Of a DNA stretch of 64,000 nt, positions 24,972 to 36,660 are shown one piece after another. Within the stretch, counting starts at the first letter, position 1. Each line of letters opens with the position of its first letter. A program made the translations under genes and the position numbers. The notes below the pieces were generated by a model, which was given only the letters and a program-made list of their open reading frames with translations, was not told where the DNA came from and ran no database searches. This DNA comes from Talinum fruticosum (taxonomy: Eukaryota > Streptophyta > Magnoliopsida > Caryophyllales > Talinaceae): assembly GCA_021018815.1 (NCBI GenBank), contig JAITYX010000045.1, forward strand, positions 3,410,001-3,474,000, read 5' to 3'.

Positions 24972-26062
24972 TGAAAAGTCCCGGAGGGTCGGATATACCC
25001 TAGAGGGAGGTGAATAGGGTATTTTTAAATTTTGAGGCATCCGACTATGTTAAGAGGTTAGATATATGTAAATTGGACAAGTACAAGTTTGTTTGTTCAT
25101 GATCTTGGCCCAAATCTAAATACTTAGGTTAGTGATCGCCTAGGGTTTCCTCGCCTTAGGATTATCTTTTACTTTTCTTATTTCTCTTACTTGTTAGATA
25201 AGTTCTTCATTTAACTCACTCGACTAACCTTTTGAGTACACTACTCTTGAGGCCCACTGCTCGGACTTCTCTCCAACGCTATTACTCACAAAGCAGTCTT
25301 CCCAAGACTCTTTGCTATAACTCACAACATATTTAGCCTTAGACACTTTGTTACAAGAAATATTTGAATGATTAATCAAGATTGTAAGAGATTAAGATAA
25401 GATATAAAGTGTGCTCTCCGGCTTGGTTAGTTCTCGGTCTTGACTTGGATATTGATAGCTTTCTCTTTATTTTGCGGACCTTTGAGCTTAATTGAAGTAA
25501 CCGTTATAGATTTGATCTTCTCTGTCTAACTTGATAACTAAATCACCGTAGGATCCGACTGTTTGTCCGTAATCTTGATATTTTCCAAGTTTAGGTTTTC
25601 TCTCGAATTGTTTATGTGTCTTTAAATGTCCAAGCATGCCTTAACTCCCTTCATTCATTGCTTAAAACTCGTGGTTGCTACTTCTACTTCTAACAACCCA
25701 TAAAAGCATGATCCGACTAATTTCCTTCCGAAAATAGGATCAATAAAATCTAGGGAAAGATTAAGATTTCATACAATAAAATCATACCAAAATATGTTGT
25801 AGTATATCCAAGATCTTCTGGATTAGAATCAGCTGGAATATTTCCTTAATACATTAATTTAGAATTAAGCCAAATAAGGAAACAATATCTTTGTATAAAA
25901 TGGACTAAACAATAATCATGGAGAATAAAATCGGGGATATTAATGGAATATTTCTTGCTACTGAATATTTACATTGAGTTCAAAATTCATTAAATCAAAA
26001 TGAGGTTAGATAGGGCAATTGAATATGTATGTCCGACTAGTCGGATTAATTACCCGACTAAC
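24972..26062 (-). repeat. Diverged copia LTR (element F, 3' LTR)
   Basis: It starts TGAAAAGTCCCGGAGGG and carries the shared block ACCCTAGAGGGAGGTGAATAGGGT near its left end, as in the A, B and E LTRs. It is shorter and otherwise rich in CCGACTA rather than CGAGT words, so it belongs to a related but separate subfamily. Immediately right of it the minus strand reads a polypurine tract (TCAAAAAGTGGGAGAT), marking a 3' LTR of a minus-strand element. The right boundary is inferred from that tract. Confidence 0.7.
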
Positions 26063-27720
26063 GATCTCCCACTTTTTGACAAAAGGCATAATTTTAGTAA
26101 TGCTTCTAGATTTTATCTATAACTCCCCTTAAGCATGATCTATACTCCCCTTATTATGATACCGCTAAAGCAAAAATGATTAAGGGAATTTCGAGTCTCA
26201 ATTTTTTCAACGTTTATCTTGGTTAGATATCGATTTGACTCATAAGTCTAACTCCCCTAAACAGGCTACTAATAATCAAGTAAATCATGGAGTCGATTCA
26301 TAACATAAGATATGCTAAATCGACAGGATAAACTTATAGTCCTTAAGCATGCCATTTGATAAAATAAGTATTAACAATGGTAGTTTTAATAGGGGCAACA
26401 TATAATAAAAAAACATGCGAGAATGAAAATAGACTCAACATCATAAGTCGGTCGGATATGTAATATGACTCATAATAGAAAATGATGATCCTACATTTGT
26501 AAAGACAATCATAACATATTTATAGTCAAACCATTGTTAACATTGTTGAAGCGGACACATTAAGCATATGATAGTGAGCGTATCAAAAATATTGTTCAAC
26601 CATCAACATTACCATCAACATAGCCAAACGCTTTCTCCCACTTGCCTTTCGGCAAAAATTAGGGGCTCACAGAGAGATATCGGCCATAGAAACTGAAATT
26701 GTTTGATCGAAAACCAAAGTAAAACCGAAGTAATTAGGATGAGGGTGTAGTGTCGGATGGAGCGGATGGCAATATGTCAAATTCAACAACCGGATCAAAA
26801 GGAGTTACGTCGGATGTGTGGGCAAGAGAAGGATCTGTTGCAGCTGGGCTGCTGGAGTCGATAAGGAGGGATCTAGAATGGGTGTATAGACATGAGGCAT
26901 GAAGTTAGCCTTCGGGTCCTCGCGTATGGGTGCGATCGGATCAAGAAAGTTAGACTCCTTGATTCATTGCTCCTTAGTTTCAAAAGCCACAAATTTGGTT
27001 AAAATAAAATCTCTTATTCCGCCTACGCACTCAACTTGATGGATCGGTTGCACATTAGACTCCGTCGAGTGGTGACCTCCTAGGTCGAATGTCCATCACC
27101 GTATACATCGATTTGCGCTGGTCTCAAATGATTTTATCATGGTTCGGAGAAGCGTGATTTCATCTTCAAGGCTTTTGATAGAGGGCTTAGACAAGCACTA
27201 GGCCATTAGACATTAGAAGAGGAGGTGAGGGAAGCTCTTGAGTGTGAATCCATTTACCCGACTAGGTTAGATAGAAATCGAGGCCCTCTAACGAGATTAA
27301 TTGATCATTTTTGGGGGTTAGAAATTGATTCCTCATCCTCAAGGGGGATTTGGAAGTACGTGAATATGTTTGTGAGGAGATTCGCAAAAGGTAGGACTTG
27401 ATAAGCGTGGTCGGATGACGCTTTCACCATGTAATTGAGAATGAGGGGGAAAAATCAACATCAAAGCCTTCAAGAATGTCATAAATCACTTTCAAGAGAA
27501 TGTTGTAGGGGTTTTCCCAAGCTATTTTATGAGGAAAGATGGTTCTAAACAGGATAAAACAGAGAATTCCGCCTCGTTGGTCGGATTGCGTTTTACTTTA
27601 GGGTGAGTACAAGAGTACTTAGTGAAGAAATCTTTGGAAACTTCATCAAAGGAAGAGTCATTGAGGTTCAAAATAGGCAAGAATAGTCAAATAGCCAATT
27701 GAGGAGAGTGTAGTTAAGGG
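26063..27720 (-). mobile_element. Copia element F, 3' internal region
   Basis: This continues leftward-reading element F upstream of its 3' LTR. Shared landmarks with element A include a CTTGCCTTTCGGCAAAA block (26640-26660). There are also stretches equivalent to the extra 3' gene of B (about 27420-27520). The reading frame is too broken to state a product. At about 27720 the homology is replaced by plus-strand RT sequence. Confidence 0.5.
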
Positions 27721-27772
27721 TGATGGCCTTTCCCTAAACAGATGGATTTGACCACTCGTTAAACGATCTAAC

Positions 27773-28222
27773 CTAACATGTTTTTGAATGGGTAGAGGCC
27801 ATGCATGAAGAACTCTCACAATTTGAAAGAAACCAAGAAACGATCAACTAACCACATGACCAACATAGAAACCAAGTGGGTTTATAAGAACAAACCGCCA
27901 AAAAGATCGAGTTCTCACCCCGTCATTTAATTAATTAAACCCGAAAATGTAATAGAAGCCCTACTTAAATTTGAATGGGTAAAGGCCATACATGAAGAAC
28001 TCTCCCAATTTGAAAGAAACCAAGTTCGGACCTTGGCCAAATGACCAACTCGACCACCCCGTCATAGGAACCAAGTGGGTTTTTAAGAACAATCTAGATG
28101 AGGAGCGGTTGGTATTGAGAAATAAGGTCGGCTTGTTGGCCAAGGGTCTAACCAAGAAAAAGAATAGATTGTGTGAAAATCTTTGCACTAGTTACTAGGA
28201 TGAAGGCAATAAGGATTCCACA
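27773..28222 (+). pseudogene. Copia RT N-terminal fragment, partly duplicated
   Basis: Plus-strand sequence gives the opening of a copia reverse transcriptase: a WVEAMHEELSQFERNQ-like block, then GTKWVFKN, then a broken LVxxGLT-like stretch, and a trace of the PVxRMxAIRI region at 28185-28205. The first blocks occur twice, at about 27779-27897 and 27968-28095, a local duplication. It stops directly before an LTR start at 28236, so everything from the RT palm to the polypurine tract has been lost. Confidence 0.75.
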
Positions 28223-28235
28223 TGACCAACATAGA

Positions 28236-29622
28236 TCGAAGACTCGGTATAACTCTCTATCTCTATGGTTTTGAATTCAAGTCATTTTTCTATTCTAAGA
28301 CACTCATCTTCAAGTTTTCATTATTGTCCGACCTAGTCGAAAGCATCTCTTGAGTAAATTGTTTATCTTTGGGTTTCGACCTACTCAAAGGCAACTTAGA
28401 CAATTGTCATGCCTAAATAATTTCACATGCATAACTTATTCCGAGTTTTGACTTATTGTAATCACTGGAAAAGAATTACTACGAGAATTCATCTTCTCAG
28501 TCAATCTATGAACTAAAATTATTTATCCGACAAATTTGATGCAATGTGTCTATACAATTTTAATTCTTCATCCATCTCAAAAGATAGACACAAAATGGAA
28601 TTAGATCCTATTTTATATTAAACTCAAAAATCCCATTTTCTTCAAGCTAAGGATAATTAAGTTCTTCATTATTTTAATTAATTTTTATCCTTGCCTAATC
28701 TTAGACCAATGTATTTTTATACTTTGAGTACCATTTTGATTTGTTTTTGCAGATTGATTAAATTATTTAATCTCATTTTGGAAAGCAAACGCAACCGGCT
28801 TCTAACCGTTAAACAAGCAATAGACATAAAAGTCATTATTTGAGGATAGGCTCAAACACCATGTCGGGATTGTTTTTTCCAAATCCGGTAAACTTCAATT
28901 TTAAGTCTAATGGTTCTTTCGAGCCTAGATTTCAATCACAACAAGTGGGTTGGACCACCTTTTGAGCCAACGACCAAAGCACAACATTTATATCTACAAC
29001 GGCTTATTTTCTAATGGACTCGGACTATTTGTTAGAACGACTAGTAAAGCTTCCCATTTTAGAATAAGTCACAACGGCTAATCCGGCCTACTAAGTATAA
29101 ATAGAAGTCATCCTACAAGACTGGAAGGTTGACGAACGATTGTTGATCACAACTCAAATCTTACCTTCTCAATCTTTTCTAGCTTTCAACTCCGTAACAA
29201 AGTTTTCCTAACTTCGAGTTGAAAAAAGAAGTCCGGTAATTAGTCTTACTTACTTCAATTCTTTGTAATATCCCTTGACCGAGGTGTAAGGGTTAACTCC
29301 ACTTAGTTGTCCCTAGTTGTAAAGGTTATCTTAGTTAGGAAGTACGAGGACATATAAGGGAACTTATATGCCTAGGAAAATCTATATTGAATTATCTAAG
29401 GGAGAAATTTAGTAAGAGTCAATCCTTGTATTTTGTGGATTCAAAATAATAGATTTGACTTGGTGTCTTAATTGACACCGGCCGTGATTTTCTCGTCCCA
29501 GGAGGATTTCCACGTATTTTTCTATGTTCTAATTTTTTTAGTTTATTCTAGACTCATAACTCGACTTTCTAAGCTCATACTCGCGTAAAACATTTCTCAT
29601 TCCGTAAAATTCCTTCTCACCC
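28236..29622 (+). repeat. Copia LTR, plus orientation, truncated at its end
   Basis: This is the reverse orientation of the LTRs of A, B and E. It starts TCGAAGACTCGG, has TATAAATAG at 29096-29104, and ends at TTCTCACCC, some 50 bp short of the expected end. Exactly there a second LTR in the same direction starts (29623). The simplest reading is that element D inserted into this LTR, with CACCC as its expected target duplication. The other half was not found in the window. Confidence 0.75.
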
Positions 29623-31148
29623 TAAAGACTTAGGTATAATTCTCTATCTCTCTATGGTTCTTCTTCGAAGTCATTCTCAATCTTTAAGAAGCTTATCTTT
29701 AAGTTTTCATCACCGTCTCGACCTACTCAAAATACATTTCTTGAGTAAGAACACACAACACTAGATTTCCGACCCACTCGGAAGCAACTCGGACAATTGT
29801 CATGCGTAAATAATTTCACGTGGATATCTTATTGTGAGCACCGACGTAATGAGTTAACTAAAAATGAATTACTACGTTAATTCTTATTTCTAAGTCAATT
29901 TTATTAGTAGAAACTATTTACCCGATATTTTTGATACATGGCGTTTATATAATCATTATCTCTCAATCATTTAAGGATAAACACTACATGGAATTTGAAC
30001 CTATTGAATATTAGACTTAGAAAATTCCATTCTCGAAGGTTAATGATAATTTGTTGATTAATTATTACGAATTAATTATTATCCTTGCCTAATCTTGATT
30101 TGAAAAGCAAAAGAAACCGGCTTTTAACCGTTAAATAGCAGTAGATAGAAAATAACTATTTTAAGACAAGCCTCGAGACATCGTGTTAGGTTGTTTCTTA
30201 CCAAATTCGGTAAACTTCAACTTTGAGTCTAATGGTTGTTTCCACCCTGCATTTCAGTCACAACTAGAGGGTTGGACTACATTTTGAGCTAAGGAGCTAA
30301 GCACAACATTCACATTTACAATAGCTCCTTTTCTAAGTGACTCGGACTATCCGTTACAATGGCCAGTGAAGCTTCCAAGTTCGGAATTAGTCACAATGGT
30401 TACTCTACCTTGTCTGTGTATAAATAGAAGCCTTCCTACAAGACTTGAATATTACTGAACCGAATGAAATCTACTCTCTCTCAATCTTCCAGACTTTTCA
30501 AATCAGTACTTAAGTTTCTACTTTGTGAGTTGTAAAGAGAAAGTCTTGTAATTACTCTTACTTATTTCAATTCTCTCGTAAAGTCCCTTAACCGAGGTGT
30601 AAGTGTTAACTCACCAGTTGTCCCTAAATATAAGCACTATTGTAATTTTCCATCGAAAAATCATATTGGAAAATTTTCACTGTTTTTCCATTACTTGATT
30701 TTTTTCACTGATTTCCCACCATTATATTTTCAATGAAAAAATCCCACTAAATTCCTTCCGATTTTCCACCACCAAATATTGTCACAATTTTAATTTTTAT
30801 TTAAAATTTATTTCCTACTAATTTCCCACTAACATTTATTTATTTGAATTTCCCCATTTTTTTAAAATTTTGATAGCAGTTATTTCTCCCCAAAATATTT
30901 CACTAGTAAATTCAATTTTCCAATTGCCACCAAATAAAAATTTTGGAGAAAGTGTGTCTTAAAAAATTTTTAATATAAATTGTAACCAAAGTGAGAGTAA
31001 GAATACCAGGCGTGTATTATGCTAGGTGGCAAATAACTAACCCAAATATGTACTCTCTTCTCACACCCTTTCTCACGCTGCTCTGCCCTACGCACCCCCA
31101 GGCCTGAACCCTAGCTCACGCCAGGATCCGAGCCTCTGACCTATCCAC

Positions 31149-31560
31149 AACCCCGCCACCGTCTCCAGGAACTCATCGCCGCCGCCACTCCGGTGGCCGA
31201 CGATCGACAGCTCTCGGGTGTCTTCAAGGAAAACTCGGAGACTTACACTCACCGCTTTTAGAAGTTCGGGTGTTTCGATTCTGGGTTTTGGGTTCCACCG
31301 TCTCCGCAACCCCGCCACCATCTCCAGAAACTCATTGTCGCTGTCACTCCGGTGGCCGACGATCGACAGCTCTCTTGGTCTCTCCGAGGAAGACTCGGAA
31401 ACTTACGGTCGCCGCTTTTACAAGTGTTTCGATTCTAGGTTTTGGGTTGCACTGTCTCCACAACCCCGCCACCGTCTCCACAAACTCATAGCTGCCATCA
31501 CTCCAGTGGCCTGTTTTTGACGGCTCTCTGGGTGTCTCCGAGGTTTTTGAAGCTTTTGCT
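31149..31560. repeat. Tandem repeat, about 155-159 bp unit, in the CACTA element
   Basis: Units anchored on CCCCGCCACC start at 31151, 31310 and 31464 (the third is partial). Each has CTCCRGTGGCC, a TCTCxGGTGTCT-like segment and GTTTCGATTCTRGGTTTTGGGTT. The GC-rich, coding-like character contrasts with the AT-rich transposon around it, so it may also derive from captured gene sequence. Frames are open on both strands because of base composition and give no recognisable protein. Confidence 0.85.
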
Positions 31561-31974
31561 TCTGGTAAGTTTAGTATTTCAACTCCTTGTTTCAATTATT
31601 TTTTATGAAATTTGTTTGCTGGACTTATGGTTCAAAACTGGAACATTTTTTGGTGTTCTGATTTCTATTTTGAGGGTTTTTAAAATTTTTTTATAGCATT
31701 ATCTTCGAGCCTTCATTCTTCTCGGCGAAGCTGAAAGTCTATGAAACGCCTCTGGCAAATTCCCATAACCCTCTCTCTCTCTCTCTCTGACTGTCCTTCC
31801 GAAATAAAGTTTTGTAGATTGATTGTTTCATTCTAATTGTTTAGCTGATTTATTCGAGTGATTGCAAGACTGATTTATGATTACTGGACTTATGGTTCGA
31901 AACTGGAACATTTGGTGTGAAATTAGTTGATTGTTTAGCTAATGAACAAGTGAAAAATTTCCACTGTGTAACAG

Positions 31975-32450
31975 AATACCCCTGGCAATTCATCAGGTAA
32001 GCAAGCAGACAAACAAGTGAAAGAAAATTCTCAGGGTGAAGAGGCTCCTAAACAAAATTACATTCATGTAAGAGCCCAATGTGGTCAGGCCACAAATAGC
32101 CACAGCCTCGCGGAAAGGGTACCCTTTTGTGGACTTCTTATCTTGTGCTATTAAATCAAAAATATAGTTTTTTTATTGTATGTGTTGAATTGTTACTTAT
32201 ATTCCATGACATTGGCGGGTGAGGAGAAGATTAGTGAGAGAATGAGATTACTTCAAGAACTTGTTCCCGGTTGTAATAAGGTAACTAACCTATTTCACCC
32301 TGTCACTTGTGCGCTTAATTTATTGTGAAACTAGTAATTTCTGAAAGACGTCTGACCATGATTTGTGTTTGCTATTTGAAGATTACTGGAAAATCTGTGA
32401 TGTTAGACGAGATAACCAACTATGTTCAGTCACTCCAACAGCAGGTCGAG
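31975..32450 (+). pseudogene. Captured bHLH transcription factor gene fragment
   Basis: Three exon-like pieces of a plant basic helix-loop-helix gene keep their introns. Exon a (31975-32118) follows an AG acceptor and encodes [22 protein letters not shown], the DNA-binding basic region, ending at a GT donor. Exon b (about 32219-32280) encodes RMRLLQELVPGCNK, helix 1 and loop, followed by GTAACT. Exon c (32382-32450) follows TTTGAAG and encodes ITGKSVMLDEITNYVQSLQQQVE, helix 2, followed by GTTAGT. This is the BEE/CIB-like plant bHLH subgroup with the [23 protein letters not shown] consensus. Damage: ARR became AQC, the exon-b acceptor AG is lost, and a short deletion near its start shifts the frame. 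No Met start or C-terminus is present. It is a genomic capture, not a retrocopy. Confidence 0.88.
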
Positions 32451-34030
32451 GTTAGTAATTTCTCCTCTTTAGGCTTGGTTTCTGTGATAAAGTCATTTGT
32501 AATCTGTGTTCTATTATCAAAATAAATTACGTTACTTGGAAGTAATTTCACAATATGAATCCCACTTGGTTGTGGGTCTGGAAAAGTTGAGTTCAGCAAT
32601 CTCCGATTTTAGAATTGAGAGAAAGTTTCCAAATTTTGGAACTCTATATCAAGCATGTAGTATTGATGAATATGTAGTTGTGCTGTGACTTAAACTTTCA
32701 AGAGTCTTGTGATGATGACCTTGATGTCTATACAATACGTAAAATTCCCTTAAAGACACTTGTTTGCTATGTAAACGTGTACATAAGTCGTGGTACACTT
32801 GGAAACCTATGCAGATGTGCGTATTTTAAATTTTGTAAGCAATCAAAATGAAGCGGAGTACCTTAGCTAGTTGAACTTTCAAGAGGCCCTACTCCTGCGG
32901 GATCCACATAGGATTTTGTTGTTGTCGTTTTAGTTGTGGCTTTTTAAAAACTTTTATAATGATCAATGACTCATTTCTTCTACTTCGCAATTTCTTTCGA
33001 TGAAACTTGCCACTCGTGAATCCTTAACTAAACCTTGATATTGACCGATCGCTATCCAAAGATGTAAGTAGGATATCCTCTCGAAACCTCTTGATCATAT
33101 TGAATCAAATTCCACCATTTTAGGTCAAGACCTTAAATTGGCCTCATTCTTCTTTCATAGATTCTTCATTCCCAAGTAAGTGGTGCTCCTGTTCTCGTGT
33201 TTGACCAAGGAATGAACTCCACTCATGGCTTTACTCACGAATTTCATCAGTGGAAGTTTAGCCACTTTGCCAAATGTCGTTCCACAATATCGGCGCATGT
33301 CTCGAGTAAGCAAAGGTCATTTTGAAGTCATCTTACTGCTTTTGCGGTTCAAAATGTCGAATTGAGTCTTATTTTTCTGGCATACATAGTCTCCATGGGA
33401 CGGCGACCGTAAAATCTCCTTCATATGGGTTTCGACTCTAACCCATCTATTGGCAACCTCGGACCAAATGCTATGAGTTATATATTTGTTCTTCGATATT
33501 TTCTCAAGAAAATTCTTGCGATTCTAAGTTTTGTTGATATATTGCATATTTCGAACTCGCGGGTAACTCAAAGCCCAAGTTATAGGATTGTAATGGGAAA
33601 ATACGAGTTCGATCCTTTCTAACAAGCAACTTCGATATTTAGCCGATTGTGAGTTTGACTCGGCTAGTGAAAGAAAAATATTTTTGCAGAGTTAAATGGG
33701 TAATTAATTGATTATAAGGCATAGTTTTGGGGTTTTGTATAGGTGCTCGGCTCCGACTTTTCTTCGAGTTTTAGAGAAGAAGGTGACTCGCAAGTTTTTG
33801 TAATGGATTGCTTTTTATTTCGCTTTTGTAAATTTATAAATTACAAGTGTAGCTTTGAAACCAGGTCTTGTGATATTTTGATTTATTGTGTTCTAGGAAA
33901 TCTTTTGTAAAGTAGATCGTGTCGAAAATGATAAATGAATTTTGAGGTTAGTTTTCGCATTATATTTGAAGAAGCATTTTCGTACGGTGTTTCGTTTTTG
34001 TATAATGTAACCGCAAAGTTGCTTATGTCC
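32451..34030. other. CACTA interior right of the bHLH fragment
   Basis: This sequence could be further captured intron or flanking DNA of the bHLH gene (nearest part) or transposon interior. No exon that I recognise follows exon c. From about 34030 the subterminal TTTTCCAC repeats begin. Confidence 0.35.
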
Positions 34031-34747
34031 AAATAATGTTTTCCACTGTTTTAACACTCGAATCTACAAGTGGATATGTTCCCACTCGTATGTAACCTCG
34101 TGCAAATTTCCACTGAAACTCTTCGATGGAAAATTTTCCATCGAAAATCTTCGATGGAAACTTTCCTACTCGTATTCAAAGCAAGTAGGAACTTTTCCAC
34201 TATAATAAGTTCGATGGAAAATTGTCCACCATATTATATCCCGTGGAAAATTTCGTGGGAAGGGAAACAATGGATAAACAAGTGGAAAAATTTCCCACCG
34301 AGAATGAAAACCGTGGAAATTGCAATTACCCCCTTACTTTTACCCACTATCATTCTCAATGGAAAAAGAGTGGGAAATATCATTTTCCCATTGAATATTT
34401 CATTTTTTCCACTCGGATTTATAGTGGAAAATTTGATGATTTTTGGTAGTGAAGGGTTATCTCATTTAGGAAGTACTAGAACATATAAGGGAACTTCTAT
34501 GCCTAGGAAAAACTTGTAATTGAAGCAATTTCAGTAAGAATCATCCTCTATATTTGTGGATTCAAAATAGTGGATTTAACTTAGTATTTGGATTGACACT
34601 ATTCATGGTTTTCGCCTCAGGAGGGTTTCTATGTATATTATGAGTTCCGCACTTTTGAGTTCAATCTAAACGCAGAATAGTTTACACCCCATTCATCCTC
34701 CCCTCCCTCTCTAGGGTGATTCGGACTCTCAAGAGCAAACCTTCGAT

Positions 34748-34760
34748 TGGCATCAAAGCC
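34748..34760 (+). other. Primer binding site of element D (tRNA-iMet type)
   Basis: TGGCATCAAAGCC lies 2 bp after the LTR end. It is two substitutions away from TGGTATCAGAGCC, the complement of the 3' end of initiator Met tRNA used by copia elements. It fixes the preceding LTR as a 5' LTR. Confidence 0.8.
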
Positions 34761-34804
34761 TAGCCTTATCAAAGGATCTAATAAATATAAGGTATGAAGA
34801 TCAT

Positions 34805-35022
34805 ATGGCCCTTAATGCAATATGGAGAGTTCGATGAAGGAAGATCTTTCACTCGACCACCCAAGTTCAAGGGATCAAGCTTCGCACACCGGAAGAAGAT
34901 CATGGAGTGCTTCATTAAGGATTATGATTAGGAGGTTTGGAACATCATCCGCAATGGGAACTACACTCCTATGAAGACAGAAGGAACACAAACAATGGCT
35001 AAGGTGAAGTCTACGTTCACCG
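34805..35022 (+). pseudogene. gag: Element D gag, N-terminal part
   Basis: The ATG at 34805 aligns with the gag start of element A (57034, minus strand), and the sequence that follows matches A's N-terminal gag through the region of PPKFKGSSF. A frameshift soon after the start and an in-frame stop (near 34929) break it. It is then cut by element G at 35023 and resumes at 42928. Confidence 0.65.
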
Positions 35023-36649
35023 TGACGAGCCGCAAGTGCACGGTATATAAGTTGTAGCTAGTCAAGGTCGATCCCACAAGGACCCGATCTAGCAACCCAC
35101 TAAACTAGGCCTCTATTCAATTGCTAAGCAAATCAGATTTTTGCGGTTGGTTCCTTCTAAACTAGTTCTAACTATTAAAATTAAAAAATTGATCTAGACT
35201 TAAATCAATGGGTAAAAACATCTAAGGATTTTCTTTCCTTACGATGAGTTTGATTATTTAAACATAATTTGTGCAATCATTCTTTCAAGTAAATCAAGGA
35301 TCGATAATCACAAAATTCTACCGCTTCTTTCGATGCTTCATAGAATTTCTCTAATTAACCTATCAAACAACTTTCGTATGCCTTTTAAGTTAATCAAAGT
35401 TAAAGATTTTAAATTATCAAAGTGATCCCCTAATTTACTATTCTTTTCTTAAATTTCATAAACTAGGTAGAAAGGCTTATTGTTGGATTATTCTATTTCA
35501 CTTTTCCGCACATGATAGATTAATCTTTAAACACAAGTATTCTAGGCCTTCAAAACACTTATGAACATAATAAACACAACCTTCTATTGATCAAAATCGA
35601 ATTCAAGCACAAATCATGGAAAACTAATCAAACTTCATTATTTCGGATTACAAATCCCTAGAAAAACTAAACTACTCACATATGATTATTGAAAGCTTAA
35701 ATAAAATCCAATACATGGAAATCAAAGCTCAAATAACAAGAATCGAACAAGTAGATGATAGACTTGAAGAACCGCACTTGAATATCTCGACTTTGAATGG
35801 AATCCCGCAATCGCTTCGGTCTCTTTCTTCGGTCTCAAAATTCGGTTTGATGTGGTTGAATGAACGGAGGAAAAATGGTGATGGATAAGTATAGAGGATG
35901 AATGGCGGATAGATGTAGGAGTGGATGCGAAAAATCAGCTTAAATAAGTCATTAAAAAGAATCAAGAGCCAAAACCGTCAAAACCGAATCATCTCGACAT
36001 AATTTACCTCCAACAAGGGCCATGTCCTCCGACATGGGCTGCTGGCACATCAAAACTGGTCGGAAACGCTGAAAACAGGTCGTGGCCAGCAACATGGGCT
36101 GCCCGTTCTTGACGCAAAGCTCGACCTCCAACACGAGTCATTTCGGTAGACACGGGATGCCCGTGTTGGTTGCTTCGGAAGGCATGCGTCAAATTGATTC
36201 GATCATAACTTTCTCGTCCGATGTCCAAATGATGCGATTCTTGATTTGCCGGAAAGCTCATTGAGTCTAGTTTCTAATTATTTTATCATTATGCTTGCTT
36301 CATAATTGTGGGAGAAAAACATGATTCGAATAGTAAAGAAGTGTCCGTTACCACACCCTTTTTACTTTCCAGCTCATATTTTTTCAGTTCTTCAATAGAA
36401 TTGAGCTTATAATATGTCATCGAAAGCTCTTTCAATATGGAAGTTAGAAATATAGACTCAAAATAGCTTTGGACCGAAAATATGACTAAAATTAGGTCCA
36501 AATCATTAGGAAGTCGCAGAAACGGACCAAAAACACAAAACCCAAGCGTAAAGCATAAATGGTGCATAAAAGTACATAAATATGAATATAAATCCCCAAA
36601 AATGACAAGTAACGTCCTTTGAAATCTGATGCAAAAATGGTACTTATCA
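35023..36649 (-). repeat. 3' LTR of element G
   Basis: 1627 bp. It starts (plus strand) TGACGAGCCGCAAG, a mutated TGATAAGCGGCAAG, and ends GTACTTATCA. It is similar over its whole length to the LTR at 41298, but with many substitutions and indels, so the insertion is old. Confidence 0.9.
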
Positions 36650-36660
36650 AAGTCCCCCAT
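36650..36660 (-). other. Polypurine tract of element G
   Basis: The minus strand reads ATGGGGGACTT immediately before its 3' LTR, a typical Athila-type primer for second-strand synthesis. Confidence 0.7.

Larger units (their letters stand above)
30635..34451. mobile_element. Non-autonomous CACTA transposon with captured gene, TSD AAG
   Basis: A 3817-bp insert in the LTR of D. It begins CACTATTGTAATTTTCCATCG and ends ATTTTTGGTAGTG, so both ends read CACTA inward. It is flanked by AAG at 30632-30634 and 34452-34454, the 3-bp duplication expected of CACTA elements. LTR sequence continues across it. Both terminal 300-500 bp contain many copies of a TTTTCCAC / TTTCCATCGAA motif in both orientations, the subterminal repeats. 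No transposase is present. The interior carries a triplicated 155-bp repeat (31149-31560), a CT run (31768-31790) and a captured bHLH gene fragment (31975-32450). Confidence 0.9.

Noticed and set aside
31088..31696. Several overlapping frames of 73-100 codons on both strands
   Set aside because: Produced by the triplicated GC-rich repeat; no known protein.
34070..34519. 149-codon frame at the right end of the CACTA element
   Set aside because: It runs through the TTTTCCAC/TTTCCATCG subterminal repeats and past the element end; not a gene.
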